Source: a virus. From it: DNA of 45,447 nucleotides. The notes beneath the pieces are model-generated. The model ran no database searches. It had not been told where the DNA came from and was given only the letters and a program-made list of their open reading frames with translations. Every line of letters begins with the position of its first letter. Within the stretch, counting starts at the first letter, position 1. This document shows positions 9,101 to 16,890 of the stretch, piece by piece. Where the stretch lies: positions 1 to 45,447 of the IMG/VR virus record IMGVR_UViG_3300037882_001543; one strand, given 5' to 3'. Made by a program: the position numbers and the translations under genes.

Positions 9101-10113
9101 AGTGGGCCGTGGGGACAATGATAATGTCCTCAATGGTCTGGGCTGCGGTGAATGGACGACTCCGGGGACGAGGCCCCGACAACAAAGAACTCAGACAACA
9201 GACCATAGACGCAAAGGGCTTAACGGATAGCTTTGTCGTGAATGCCGATGACGGGACAAGTATTCAAATTAACCGTATGGGAGTTATCGGTAACCTAGCG
9301 GGAATGGCTGCCGATGCTGCTGAAGTGTGGTTACAAGCTGATGACTTAACGAGAGGCGAGATTGCACAGCTTTTGGTGACGGCCTATTTGGGTAACCTAG
9401 CCTTTGATTTTCTTCAAAACTCCAGCGGCGTATTTCAAGCCCTCTCTAATGGGGTCAAGCGTAAGGCGGATTTAGACCTGCTTGCAAAAAGCCTTGTTAA
9501 CCTTATTCCCCTTGCAGGTACAGGTAGGCAGATTGAGAAGGGTCTTGCGACAGACGAAGACCCCGTATTCATGAAGGAAGCAAGAACGACACTAGAGAAA
9601 ATACTCGCTCGCTTTCCCGGCTATGACACCTTAGCGCGTAAATACGACCTTGAGCCTGTGCCTGTCCTCCGCAATCAATTTGGATACGCCATCAAGCAAC
9701 CCCATAGCGCTTGGGGGACCGAGTGGTTTAATCCTCTATTCGTGAGCAAGCCCTCACAACAGGAAGGCCTCGCGGAACTGGCGGCGATTGAGATTGAGCT
9801 AGGCGTCTCCATTCAACAGCCTTCTAGGAATATTGGCAACTACAACCTGCCCCTTTCTAATGAGGAATACGAGAAATTTCAAATACTCGCCGGGGAGCAA
9901 TGGGAGACAAGGGCCTTGGCTATTCTCCCAATCTTGAGACAGAATGATATTCCTGGTCAAGTGAAGAAAGACCTCATTGAAACACATGTCCGATTAGCGA
10001 GACAGACCGCACAACAGATGCTTCTTGCGGAAGAACCAGATATTGTAAATAGGACAATCCAGCAAAAATTACAACTACTCAGCCCCGATAACTTAGCCGT
10101 TGGAGGAAACTAA
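6160..10113 (+). CDS. Large internal virion / DNA ejection protein (T7 gp16-like)
   Basis: 1,317 residues, the longest gene lying wholly within the window and close to T7 gp16 (1,318 aa). It is helical and Ala/Glu/Lys/Gln-rich with a Pro-rich linker near residues 415-425 (PHQPPPPKQ) and hydrophobic patches in the last third (around residues 680-720 and 950-1060) that could contact the inner membrane. I see no clear lytic transglycosylase (SLT) motif at the N-terminus, unlike T7 gp16, so peptidoglycan digestion may be done by another protein. It lies between the gp15-like gene and the fibre gene, with overlaps at both ends. Confidence 0.8.
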   Translation: MPNLDNLITESRQRADAIDLQKQMLGAPMDDTVKLEATVPAKHNEDMNEGDATAAKAGVPNRRSEEELAAMGLSYDQIGKEPPQEHPLVSGVREAFKQAEKGIDFGAKVLGDPRTEAVGLGLTTGGVMTGRPELALPGLALLGAVRLSKGAKGVEDTHGLIRQRFQVEGIVDRALNPSPLAERVTNVVNEKTAVLSDEAAAEQAKALVNSGGVSRETLAAYAPGTSLMSAPHALAAQEIVTTESRAFIDNARLAIDTNNPQLADQALAQYARILDPASSYAGAVTTTAQTLRVASSEDIKALNLILERSSKTTKGMSPLEQLKYILADPATDPARQGKSMTQTMHNIRAQAQEVVATGNPEAAQVLINEVKGIVEEEAQLSMFVTEKEVTQAQKVIKSVTELHIKAANTPKEDAFNLKATGPHQPPPPKQTTFLLKPIKPGDQLTDDQLRAYNKQVAEQVAEAEQEKFRLTRDSRGAVTSKATQTDFLAQEERNKRITDKEHAAQAIRASTGESAFDKRKPFKLTAPKGGVGKRKPSQLDLLNLIAAEPQPEQLAIEMVEVLEVGNKELSKQLLSFITGAQKAIASGDTKKVGDTLARIQKVFDTKQPKVEDALKQPSRLVAQEKKAIQSFLMSDKAKGLSDVDLLKALLVDPSLQPEALINAINNAKNPTWRDAWQYLIINSMLTPASDFINFTATISMLPVHLAARTAGARAGQVARLMGGKAGVIIGEDEAMIHGLYAMFWDSVELSGRVLKTNHAEIGPAAIRETQLGQNPLSAEAVFGYSPTARKLAGITSATDAASSSMLSRAGMVSRAIDFVGVTTGLPGRLMLTGDQFVQSLAMAAEQHALVYRRAAEQAIREGLSEKEFYKAYRPIWRDVSKNLPAEIREKGEKFSLDVSLNTKLGAIGNSIMSVREIADKHTGIGGTITMPFFRTLVNGAKATWEMSPLGPSSQALGLLSKHFRDDMFGSDPVKRDIAVGKWAVGTMIMSSMVWAAVNGRLRGRGPDNKELRQQTIDAKGLTDSFVVNADDGTSIQINRMGVIGNLAGMAADAAEVWLQADDLTRGEIAQLLVTAYLGNLAFDFLQNSSGVFQALSNGVKRKADLDLLAKSLVNLIPLAGTGRQIEKGLATDEDPVFMKEARTTLEKILARFPGYDTLARKYDLEPVPVLRNQFGYAIKQPHSAWGTEWFNPLFVSKPSQQEGLAELAAIEIELGVSIQQPSRNIGNYNLPLSNEEYEKFQILAGEQWETRALAILPILRQNDIPGQVKKDLIETHVRLARQTAQQMLLAEEPDIVNRTIQQKLQLLSPDNLAVGGN

Positions 10114-11084
10114 TGATATCCACAGCTTATAGCCCAACTTCCTTCAACGGCGATGGCGTCACTACGGCCTTCCCGATTACCTGGGATATCAACGCCTCTA
10201 GTGAGGTTGTCGTCACGGAGGTCATCATTGCGACAGGGGTTGAGACTATCAAGACCCTCACGACTCACTACACCGTCGCAGGGACAGGGCCCTTTACAGT
10301 AACCGCTGTGACCGCCCCCGCTGGTACTGTCAGATGGGTCATTAGTCGCGCTGTCGCCAAGACGCAATTGACTGATTATACGTTATTTGATGCCTTCCCC
10401 GCAGATACGCACGAAGACGCCCTGGATAAGCTCACCTTACTTGCACAGGATAACGCCGGGGGGTTCAATCGCGCCTTACGACAACCGAATGGCGACGCGA
10501 CGGCTATTGACTATCTCCCGTCTAAAATTACCCGCGCCTCTCAATACCTTGGCTTTGATAGTGATGGAGATCCTGTTGCCCTCGCTGCCCCCGCGAATAC
10601 GACTGCCGTTTCCGCCTTCGTTGCGACGTTACTTGATGACACAACGTTACTGGCCTTTGAGCAAACTCTCGGCCTCGTTGCAGCGACCGCCTGGACGCCC
10701 GTATTGACAGCCGCAACCCCCGGGAACTTAGCCATTACCTACAGCACTCAGACGGGCGTTCGGTGGCACTTTGCACGTTTAAATGTCGCCTGGTTCGATA
10801 TCGTCACCAGCTCCTTCACGCACACAACCGCAAGCGGAGATGCGCGTATTACGGGCTTGCCTGGTACGCCCCTCGCAAACATCGGCGGCATGATGCAGCG
10901 TTTTGGCGGGGTGACGAAAGCGAACTATACGCAATACGCCGCTGAGCTAGACATTGCCACCAACATCATCACCGTCACTTGTTCAGGATCCGCTCAAGTC
11001 AACTCCCCCCTCGCCATTACACAAATCCCCTCGGCTGGAAGTGTACGCTTAACGGGGTATGTAATTTACTACTCCGCCTCGTAA
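10113..11084 (+). CDS. Tail fibre protein with T7 gp17-type N-terminal domain
   Basis: 323 residues. Residues 1 to about 130 match the T7 tail-fibre N-terminal domain that attaches to the tail: AYSPTSFNGDGVTTAFPITW, a beta stretch, then AFPADTHEDALDKLTLLAQD. The C-terminal part (WTPVLTAATPG, ITGLPGTP) is a beta-rich fold common at the ends of short phage fibres and tail tips. It is short for a complete receptor-binding fibre, so it may be an adaptor onto which other receptor-binding or depolymerase proteins dock, such as the beta-rich proteins at 12285-16662. Confidence 0.85.
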   Translation: MISTAYSPTSFNGDGVTTAFPITWDINASSEVVVTEVIIATGVETIKTLTTHYTVAGTGPFTVTAVTAPAGTVRWVISRAVAKTQLTDYTLFDAFPADTHEDALDKLTLLAQDNAGGFNRALRQPNGDATAIDYLPSKITRASQYLGFDSDGDPVALAAPANTTAVSAFVATLLDDTTLLAFEQTLGLVAATAWTPVLTAATPGNLAITYSTQTGVRWHFARLNVAWFDIVTSSFTHTTASGDARITGLPGTPLANIGGMMQRFGGVTKANYTQYAAELDIATNIITVTCSGSAQVNSPLAITQIPSAGSVRLTGYVIYYSAS

Positions 11085-11092
11085 GGAGAACC

Positions 11093-11407
11093 ATGCTCTT
11101 ACTCAAAGACGGCGTCCAAATCAACGGGAATAAATACATCAACAAGATCCTTGAAGCGGTTCAAGTCGTGTTCGATTTCCATAGCTGGCCTGTTGTCATT
11201 ACTGCGGGTCGCGATGGACATGAGGGCAAGGTATCTTATCACAACGATAACCGGGCTCTAGATATTCGTTTCTGGGATGTCCCTCCAGAACAACGCAGAC
11301 AGGTTGCCGCCGATATCGCGGCAAAGTTACCCGCCTATTACGATGTTGTGGTTGAGCGGGATCATTATCACATTGAAGCCGACGAGAAAAAGGAAGGCCT
11401 TAAATGA
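11093..11407 (+). CDS. Endolysin, M15 family D-Ala-D-Ala carboxypeptidase-like
   Basis: 104 residues from ATG 11093, preceded by AAGGAG. It carries the zinc peptidase pattern of the M15/VanY-like family: SYHNDNRALDIR supplies His50 and Asp57, ERDHYHIE supplies the catalytic Glu88 and zinc ligand His93. Such enzymes cut peptide cross-links in peptidoglycan. No signal peptide is present, so it would need a holin to reach the wall; a holin candidate is encoded at 16891. Its stop overlaps the start of the following exported protein (ATGA). Confidence 0.88.
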   Translation: MLLLKDGVQINGNKYINKILEAVQVVFDFHSWPVVITAGRDGHEGKVSYHNDNRALDIRFWDVPPEQRRQVAADIAAKLPAYYDVVVERDHYHIEADEKKEGLK

Positions 11408-11745
11408 AATACCTATTACTTCTATTCGTGCTGTTACCAATGCCAGCGCTTGCCGCCACGCTTGAGTGGGACCGTAATACAGAAAGCGACATGAAAGATT
11501 ATCAAGTCTGGGCGTGTTTTACCGCAAACTGCGTGGTCATTAAATCGGCAGCGACGTTGCAGCCGGGAACAGTTCTGCAACCTGCGGTCGGAGTGACCCC
11601 ATCCTACGTCCTGAATATCGTGGGTCTTGAGGGCAATGTTGCCGTCAGTGCCAGGGATCTCTCGCTGAATGAAAGTGCGCTAAGTGTGCCAGCCCCTTTC
11701 GATGCAAAGGGCCCTGGTGCACCAGTAGCCCCTCGTTTTCGCTAA
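11404..11745 (+). CDS. Exported single-domain FN3-like protein
   Basis: 113 residues. A clear Sec signal peptide (MKYLLLLFVLLPMPALA, cleavage about residue 18) precedes one fibronectin-III-like domain: LEWDRNTESDMKDYQVW, two Cys about seven residues apart, and the AVSARDLSLNESALS strand typical of FN3. It resembles the FN3 units of the 1,235-aa exported protein (41820). Placement after the endolysin suggests late expression. Exported phage FN3 proteins are unusual; it could act at the cell surface or periplasm, or be a virion protein that keeps a host-derived signal. Function unknown. Confidence 0.8.
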   Translation: MKYLLLLFVLLPMPALAATLEWDRNTESDMKDYQVWACFTANCVVIKSAATLQPGTVLQPAVGVTPSYVLNIVGLEGNVAVSARDLSLNESALSVPAPFDAKGPGAPVAPRFR

Positions 11746-11805
11746 GCAAGTGTAAGCGTTATTGGACATATCCTGGGAAGTGTTGGAGACGATAAAGGAG
11801 ACATT

Positions 11806-12285
11806 ATGGCGCTGACAACGGCACAACTTCTACTCTTAAAGAATGACATTCTCGCAGACCCGACATTGAACGCCTTTCCGATGGATAGTGACGGGGCCTT
11901 TGCGATTGCCGACCTCTACGCGGTTCAAGCTGCTCCCGATTTCACGGTCTGGAAAACGAACGTCCCAACTAGCGAGTGCAAAAAGGCGATGGTGTGGACG
12001 GAGTTTATCGGACGGTCGGTGGGTGAGCGAGACGCCTGGACGTTCATGCTCTCCAATGGTTTTATCAATCCGTCAGATTCTAACGTGAGACAGGGCATTC
12101 TCGATATTTTCAGTGGGGGGACTGGCGCAGCGAGCCGTACAGCCTTGACCGCACTGGCGAAGCGATTGGCGACACGCAGTGAACAACTCTTTTCAACTGG
12201 AACGGGGTCTAACGCCTCGCCTGCAACGATGGCCGTCGAAGGTCGCTTGTCGTACCAAGATGTGCTGACGGCGAGGGCAAGCTAA
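11806..12285 (+). CDS. Conserved phage protein of unknown function
   Basis: 159 residues, starting after AAAGGAG. The opening ALTTAQLLLLKNDILADPTL is characteristic of a small protein found next to tail genes in many environmental phages. The body is helical (WTEFIGRSVGERDAWTFML) and ends with a Ser/Gly-rich segment and a helix. No enzyme motif. Its stop overlaps the next start. Probably an accessory virion or tail assembly protein. Confidence 0.7.
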   Translation: MALTTAQLLLLKNDILADPTLNAFPMDSDGAFAIADLYAVQAAPDFTVWKTNVPTSECKKAMVWTEFIGRSVGERDAWTFMLSNGFINPSDSNVRQGILDIFSGGTGAASRTALTALAKRLATRSEQLFSTGTGSNASPATMAVEGRLSYQDVLTARAS

Positions 12286-12788
12286 TGGCCACGCAAAACA
12301 TCGCCTACGCCGCAGATGCGACGATCACAATTTCACTGGCGAGTATTGCATCTTCCGCTACGTTCGTCGCTGGCGCGGAATCGGGGGTCATTAACAACAC
12401 GTCGAATAAGTATGTAGATGCCTTAGTCTCAGGGAAAATCACGGTCGGCACCACGCCAACAATTAACACGCAAATCTTCGTGTACATCTTTTCAACAATC
12501 GACGCGACGCCGACCTATCCCGACGTCATGGATGGAACGGATTCCACTGAAACGCTAACAAGCGTTGGCGTTGGTGCTGGATTTTTGCGGATTGGCGCGA
12601 TCCTCACCGTGGACGCGACGACCTCTAACATCGCCTATCCCTTTGCGTTTAGTGTCGCAGATAAATTTGGTGGAGTGCTCCCCCCTTACTGGGGCCTCTT
12701 CGTCGCACATAATACGGGGGTCAACTTGCACGCAACTGGCGGCAACCATGTTGTGAAATATGCTGGAATTACCTACACGGTGGCATAA
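12285..12788 (+). CDS. Beta-rich accessory virion protein
   Basis: 167 residues of alternating Thr/Ser/Ala/Val strands with almost no Lys/Arg, typical of phage decoration or fibre-tip proteins. It contains SGKITVGTTPTINTQIFVYI and ends with GNHVVKYAGITYTVA. No signal peptide. It sits between two other putative fibre accessories in a tightly packed group. The specific role cannot be named. Confidence 0.65.
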   Translation: MATQNIAYAADATITISLASIASSATFVAGAESGVINNTSNKYVDALVSGKITVGTTPTINTQIFVYIFSTIDATPTYPDVMDGTDSTETLTSVGVGAGFLRIGAILTVDATTSNIAYPFAFSVADKFGGVLPPYWGLFVAHNTGVNLHATGGNHVVKYAGITYTVA

Positions 12789-13604
12789 ATGATCCACTCA
12801 CGATACACAGGGCAGACGAAACTGCCTCCAGGAGTGCAGATTAACTGGGGGCATCCAATAGCCAATAAGCTCGTGGGGGCGTGGGTGTTTAACGAAGGCG
12901 CAGGCCGGTCGGTGCAAGACCTCGCCTACAAGCAGGGCGTATCCACATGGAACAGCGCGACATGGGGCGCATCAGCAATGGGAATCGGACTGGCGCTGAA
13001 CGGCTCGCAGGACGTGCTCATTAGTCGTAGGGGGGCGTACGTACCCACCACGACAAGCCGTGCTTCGGTTTTTTGCCTCGTCTCACCCACGTCGTTTACC
13101 ACTGCTTCCGGGCTGGTGTGCCTAGGGCAGGTAACGGACTCTAACTGGAATCAAACATTGTGCCTCAACGTCACGACGGGGGCTGTGGGCTATTCAATCA
13201 ATGGTGGGTTGGCTGACGGGTTTTCGACATTTTCAAGTTTCACTACCACACTCAACGCGCTCAACGCCGTCGCGTATGTCGAACGGTCGGCAACTGACCG
13301 GACGTTTCTGTGCAATGGGAGATTAGAGGTCAATACTACCAATCTTGGCGGGGGAACGACGACGGGCGGTTTAGCAATCGGACGGGGCTACAAAAATTCT
13401 ACGGCTCAAGCCAATGGCTTAGTCGGTCAGATTGGGTGTGTTTATATTTGGGATCGTGCTCTATCCAATACCGAATTACTGATGCTGAATGCTGCGCCCT
13501 ACGCACTGCTTCTTGCCCAACGTCCTCGCGTCACATGCTTCCTCCCGACGGAAGCGGTTGCAACGTCGGTCCTACGACTTATGATGCTAGGGATGGGGAG
13601 ATAA
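12789..13604 (+). CDS. LamG/concanavalin-like jelly-roll virion protein
   Basis: 271 residues. VGAWVFNEGAGRSVQDLA at about residues 31-48 and the GLVGQIGCVYIWDRALSNTEL segment near residue 215 are the start and end hallmarks of LamG/Con-A-like domains, which usually bind carbohydrate. It is likely a receptor- or polysaccharide-binding virion protein. The C-terminus ends in a short hydrophobic tail, LRLMMLGMGR, that recurs in the two tiny ORFs downstream. Confidence 0.78.
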   Translation: MIHSRYTGQTKLPPGVQINWGHPIANKLVGAWVFNEGAGRSVQDLAYKQGVSTWNSATWGASAMGIGLALNGSQDVLISRRGAYVPTTTSRASVFCLVSPTSFTTASGLVCLGQVTDSNWNQTLCLNVTTGAVGYSINGGLADGFSTFSSFTTTLNALNAVAYVERSATDRTFLCNGRLEVNTTNLGGGTTTGGLAIGRGYKNSTAQANGLVGQIGCVYIWDRALSNTELLMLNAAPYALLLAQRPRVTCFLPTEAVATSVLRLMMLGMGR

Positions 13605-14249
13605 ATGCCACAAGCAAACGATAGTGTCACTGTGACGCCAGGGGCCGGGGCGACGATTGCGACGCACCTTGTCGGTAGCAAGGAACACCAAGTCGTGATG
13701 TTGGCAGACGAGGGCGGTTATATCATCGGCACCAAGCCGCGCTACACATTTTTGATTCCTTCCCAAGTCCATGTCGCTGTTGCGAACACCGTTCACGTAG
13801 ATGTGTTCAACGCGGATGCCACGCTCGTGTTCCGTATCCTATCTATATTACAGATTCCCAACATCACGACTGTCGTGACTGGGGTTGTGTTCGATTGGCT
13901 CTTAGAGAGGACGACGGCGGTAGGCACTGGCGGCACCACAATTACAGCATGGCTCCCCGACCTATCGCAGACAGCTCTTGACGCTGACATTACTTGCCGA
14001 GCAAAGCCGACAGGCGGGGCGACAGCGAGCACGGACCTTCGTAACTATTCGCTGAGTTCTGAAGAAACGAACACGGCAACTATTCAAGTCGCAACCCAGG
14101 GGGGCCTTGAACTGGTACCGTCTCCTTTGCGTACTGAAAACGGCGGCTACGGCATTGTCCTACGGCAGAATCAAGGAATTCGTATTGTGCAGGTTACGAA
14201 CTCCGCAGCCGGTAACACGGGTTGGCTTATCATTGGTTCTATGGAGTAA
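13605..14249 (+). CDS. Beta-rich virion protein with PGAGATIAT N-terminal motif
   Basis: 214 residues. The N-terminus (NDSVTVTPGAGATIATHLVG) is shared in pattern with the protein at 14477 (DNVTLDPGAGGATIATDDDG), suggesting a common docking element. The rest is beta-rich, with a C-terminal strand GIRIVQVTNSAAGNTGWLIIGS. No enzymatic motif seen. Likely one of a set of interchangeable decoration or fibre-associated proteins. Confidence 0.65.
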   Translation: MPQANDSVTVTPGAGATIATHLVGSKEHQVVMLADEGGYIIGTKPRYTFLIPSQVHVAVANTVHVDVFNADATLVFRILSILQIPNITTVVTGVVFDWLLERTTAVGTGGTTITAWLPDLSQTALDADITCRAKPTGGATASTDLRNYSLSSEETNTATIQVATQGGLELVPSPLRTENGGYGIVLRQNQGIRIVQVTNSAAGNTGWLIIGSME

Positions 14250-14251
14250 GC

Positions 14252-14332
14252 ATGCTGTTGTTATTTTTTATGAACGAAGCTCCGCCTTCGCAATCAAAGC
14301 AAAGTCTCATGACGATGGGCATGGGGAGGTAA
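14252..14332 (+). CDS. 26-aa hydrophobic small protein ending in LMTMGMGR
   Basis: ATG 14252 begins two bases after the preceding stop. The peptide starts with a hydrophobic run (MLLLFFM), then a polar segment, and ends LMTMGMGR, matching the C-terminal tail of the LamG protein upstream (LMMLGMGR). There is no strong Shine-Dalgarno site, but translational coupling is possible. It may be a real micro-protein or a relic of a duplicated tail. Confidence 0.4.
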   Translation: MLLLFFMNEAPPSQSKQSLMTMGMGR

Positions 14333-14340
14333 GCGAGATC

Positions 14341-14484
14341 ATGATTATGCTAGCGCGTGGTGTAGGCATGGGGGCGACGGCAACAGGCGAATCGGTCGGC
14401 GGGGTGATGCGGTTGATGACGATGGGTATCGGGCGTATGTGGTGGATTCCTTTCCTTTTATTAACAGGAGCATATCATGGCTGA
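14341..14484 (+). CDS. 47-aa small hydrophobic protein with internal LMTMGIGR
   Basis: ATG 14341 lies about a dozen bases after GGGGAGG. The protein contains RLMTMGIGR followed by a hydrophobic stretch (MWWIPFLLLTG) long enough for a short membrane-interacting segment. It ends inside the start of the next gene (overlap 14477-14484). It shares the recurring motif with 12789 and 14252. Confidence 0.45.
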   Translation: MIMLARGVGMGATATGESVGGVMRLMTMGIGRMWWIPFLLLTGAYHG

Positions 14485-15823
14485 CAATGTAACCTTAGAT
14501 CCTGGTGCGGGCGGGGCGACCATTGCCACCGATGATGATGGGGTGGCGCAACATCAATACGTCAAGGTCGAGTTCGGGGCGGATAACACGCAAACGAAAG
14601 TGACAAGTGCGGTTGGCTTGCCGACTGACCCACTTGATCGCGCTGCTCGTGACCTGGGTAAAGTGGATATTGCCATGGGGCAGGTTGCCCATGACGCGGG
14701 GGCTGCGGCTATTGATCCAGTTCTCACTGGTGGATATGCGAGTGCCGCCGCACCTACAAGCGTCTCGTTGGATGGGGATGCCGTCCAGGCATGGTACTTG
14801 AGGAATGGGGCGGCGGCAACCGTCCTGACCGCTGCGGGGGCGTTGATTGGTGGGGATGCCACGAATGGCCTTGATTGCGATATCACGCGCTTGCCTGCCC
14901 TTGTGGCAGGTACGGCGAATATCGGCGACGTGGATGTGCTGACATTACCCAACGTCACGAACGGCGGTACTTTTGCTGTTCAGGAAAGTGGCGCGGCTCT
15001 CACCGCTCTCCAACTCATTGACGACAGTGTGGCGACACTCGGCACAACGACATACACAGAGACCACCACGAAAGGCTTAACAGTTGGTGCCGTTCGTCGA
15101 GATGCTGATACCACACTCGTTGATACAACCAACGAAATCGGCCCGCTCCAGATGGACGCGCTCGGGCGTTTGAAGGTGGAAGCGTTCTCAGGTGAAACCT
15201 TGCCTGTATCATTGTCATCTGTCCCGTCACATGCGGTCACAAACGCCGGGACATTCGCCGTTCAAGTTGACGGGAACGCCCTAACCGCCCTCCAACTCAT
15301 TGATAACCCCGTCATAGTCGATGACGTGGCATTTACGCCCGCAACCTCAAGTGTCATGATGGCCGGGTTTGAAGCTGACGAAGGCTCGACAGATAGTGTC
15401 GATGAAGGGGACGCGGGGGCGGCTAGGATGACCCTAGACCGTAAGCAGATTGTCACCCCCCAACCACATACGACGGGTGGGTGTTCGATCTTTCGCAGCA
15501 TTGACCTTGACGAGACGGAGGAAGAAATCAAAGCCACCGCAGGCCAGATCTACGGCATGTGGGTGACGAACACCCACACGTCAACCCTCTGGCTGAAGTT
15601 TTACAACTTAACAGCGCCAAACACGACCGTAGGCACGTCAACGCCAGTCATTACACTAGGCATCCCAGGCAACTCCAGTGATGATGTCACGGGGTTGTTT
15701 AGCTCCACCATGGGCATCACCTTCGACACCGCGATCTGTGCAGCCGTCACGACGGGCGTAGCTGATAATGACACCGGCGCTCCAGCCGCCAACTCGATCA
15801 TCATTAACGTGTTCTATAAGTAA
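14477..15823 (+). CDS. Repeat-containing beta-structured virion protein
   Basis: 448 residues, start after AACAGGAG. N-terminal PGAGGATIAT element as in the protein at 13605. Two copies of a repeat of the form VTNxGTFAVQxxGxALTALQLIDxxV at about residues 159-185 and 254-280, a unit common in environmental phage tail proteins. The C-terminal about 110 residues (FRSIDLDETEEEIKATAGQI ... NVFYK) form a beta domain whose end resembles that of the exported protein at 41330. No signal peptide. Probably a fibre or whisker. Confidence 0.7.
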   Translation: MADNVTLDPGAGGATIATDDDGVAQHQYVKVEFGADNTQTKVTSAVGLPTDPLDRAARDLGKVDIAMGQVAHDAGAAAIDPVLTGGYASAAAPTSVSLDGDAVQAWYLRNGAAATVLTAAGALIGGDATNGLDCDITRLPALVAGTANIGDVDVLTLPNVTNGGTFAVQESGAALTALQLIDDSVATLGTTTYTETTTKGLTVGAVRRDADTTLVDTTNEIGPLQMDALGRLKVEAFSGETLPVSLSSVPSHAVTNAGTFAVQVDGNALTALQLIDNPVIVDDVAFTPATSSVMMAGFEADEGSTDSVDEGDAGAARMTLDRKQIVTPQPHTTGGCSIFRSIDLDETEEEIKATAGQIYGMWVTNTHTSTLWLKFYNLTAPNTTVGTSTPVITLGIPGNSSDDVTGLFSSTMGITFDTAICAAVTTGVADNDTGAPAANSIIINVFYK

Positions 15824-15830
15824 GGTGATT

Positions 15831-16196
15831 ATGCAAAAAACACCTCCCCTCAAAACAAACATCTACCCGAATCAGAAAAGCGCCACCTTCTGGCAGAGGT
15901 TTAAGGTTGCCTGGCGTGTGTTGTTTTATAAAGAGTTCTTTCCAGCGCCCTATCAATGGTATGAGCACTTATACCCTATTGTCAGTAGCCAGTATTCTCA
16001 CTTCGCCTCGCAAGCTGTTGATAAATCAGAGCGTGAATTTGCCTCTGGTATTGGGACTCAAGACATTCGTAAAAAAGAAGCATTACAATGGATGCGTCAC
16101 TACGCAGAAGCCGCCGGTAAAAGCACCGACATCCCCGCCTGGCAATCTAACTTCCTCATTGAGTGGTGGGTGTTGAGGCGGAAGGGCTTGCTTTAA
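15831..16196 (+). CDS. Conserved hypothetical protein, Trp/Tyr-rich
   Basis: 121 residues from ATG 15831, preceded by AAGGTGA. Basic and aromatic N-terminal half (FWQRFKVAWRVLFYKEFF), then helical (QWMRHYAEAAGKSTD), ending WWVLRRKGLL. It is not beta-rich like its neighbours and is not obviously a membrane protein. Function not recognised. Its stop overlaps the ATG of the next micro-ORF (TAATG). Confidence 0.65.
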   Translation: MQKTPPLKTNIYPNQKSATFWQRFKVAWRVLFYKEFFPAPYQWYEHLYPIVSSQYSHFASQAVDKSEREFASGIGTQDIRKKEALQWMRHYAEAAGKSTDIPAWQSNFLIEWWVLRRKGLL

Positions 16197-16300
16197 TGCT
16201 GCTCTGGATTATGAACCTTGGTTTTGCTGGGAGTAGTGGCGGGGCTGCCACGCCATTCACCACAGGCATGTTTCTCATGATGCGTAGAAGGAGGCGGTAA
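16196..16300 (+). CDS. 34-aa small protein with hydrophobic body and Arg5 tail
   Basis: ATG 16196 overlaps the preceding stop. The peptide has a hydrophobic Met/Gly-rich body (LLWIMNLGFAG, TTGMFLMM) and ends in five arginines encoded by CGTAGAAGGAGGCGG. That codon run also supplies AGAAGGAGG, an excellent ribosome-binding site for the gene at 16303. The coding sequence may therefore be partly shaped by the RBS. A membrane-active micro-protein is possible. Confidence 0.45.
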   Translation: MLLWIMNLGFAGSSGGAATPFTTGMFLMMRRRRR

Positions 16301-16302
16301 TT

Positions 16303-16662
16303 ATGGCAGCGGCAATCAACCTCTCATTCGATAGTAGTAACTTCCACGGCGGGGATAGGCTGAAAATCTATAGCTGGACGTTGACTGATGGCGATCCGAC
16401 AGGAAACGCCCTCACCCATACCTCCCATGCCGATAAAACCATCCAAGTTTATGGGACCTTCGGCGGTGGGACTGTCACTATCCAAGGCGCAAATCATCCC
16501 ACGAGCCAAACGTGGGCGACACTCACAGACCATGCAGATACAAACATCACCTTCACCACCGCAGGGATGAAGTTAATCGCGCAAAACCCCTTCGCCATTC
16601 GTCCAATCCTTACCGGCGGGGCGGGGGTAACCGTTACTGTCATCGTGGTTGTGAAGGAATGA
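16303..16662 (+). CDS. Small beta-sandwich virion protein
   Basis: 119 residues. It contains VYGTFGGGTVTIQGANHP and TFTTAGMKLIAQNPFAIRPILTGG, the signature of a small beta-sandwich domain common next to phage tail/lysis genes. No signal sequence. Strong ribosome-binding site (AAGGAGG) inside the preceding micro-ORF. Its stop overlaps the next ATG (ATGA). Confidence 0.7.
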   Translation: MAAAINLSFDSSNFHGGDRLKIYSWTLTDGDPTGNALTHTSHADKTIQVYGTFGGGTVTIQGANHPTSQTWATLTDHADTNITFTTAGMKLIAQNPFAIRPILTGGAGVTVTVIVVVKE

Positions 16663-16889
16663 CGATGGACCCGTCTAAACTCTGGGATGTCACGATGGGG
16701 GCAATTGGTGGCGCGTTCACCGCCGCCTTAAGTCTGTGGCTTGCCTTAACGGGACGAATTGCTCGCCTTGAAACGGGAGCAAACGCCTGCCTCGTCCATC
16801 AAGGCGTTCAGGAAGAACAACACAAAGCCAACCAAGCCCGCCTTGAGCGTATTGAGGATGGGATTATGCGCTTATTGGAAAGGAAATAA
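16659..16889 (+). CDS. Small membrane protein with one TM and coiled tail (holin/antiholin or i-spanin candidate)
   Basis: 76 residues from ATG 16659. Residues about 12-32 (GAIGGAFTAALSLWLALTG) form one membrane segment, followed by a charged helix with two Cys-free coiled stretches (QEEQHKANQARLERIEDGIM). This layout fits an Rz-like inner-membrane spanin or a small holin partner. It lies directly upstream of the holin candidate, in a typical lysis position. An o-spanin partner is not obvious next to it. Confidence 0.65.
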   Translation: MTMDPSKLWDVTMGAIGGAFTAALSLWLALTGRIARLETGANACLVHQGVQEEQHKANQARLERIEDGIMRLLERK

Positions 16890-16890
16890 C

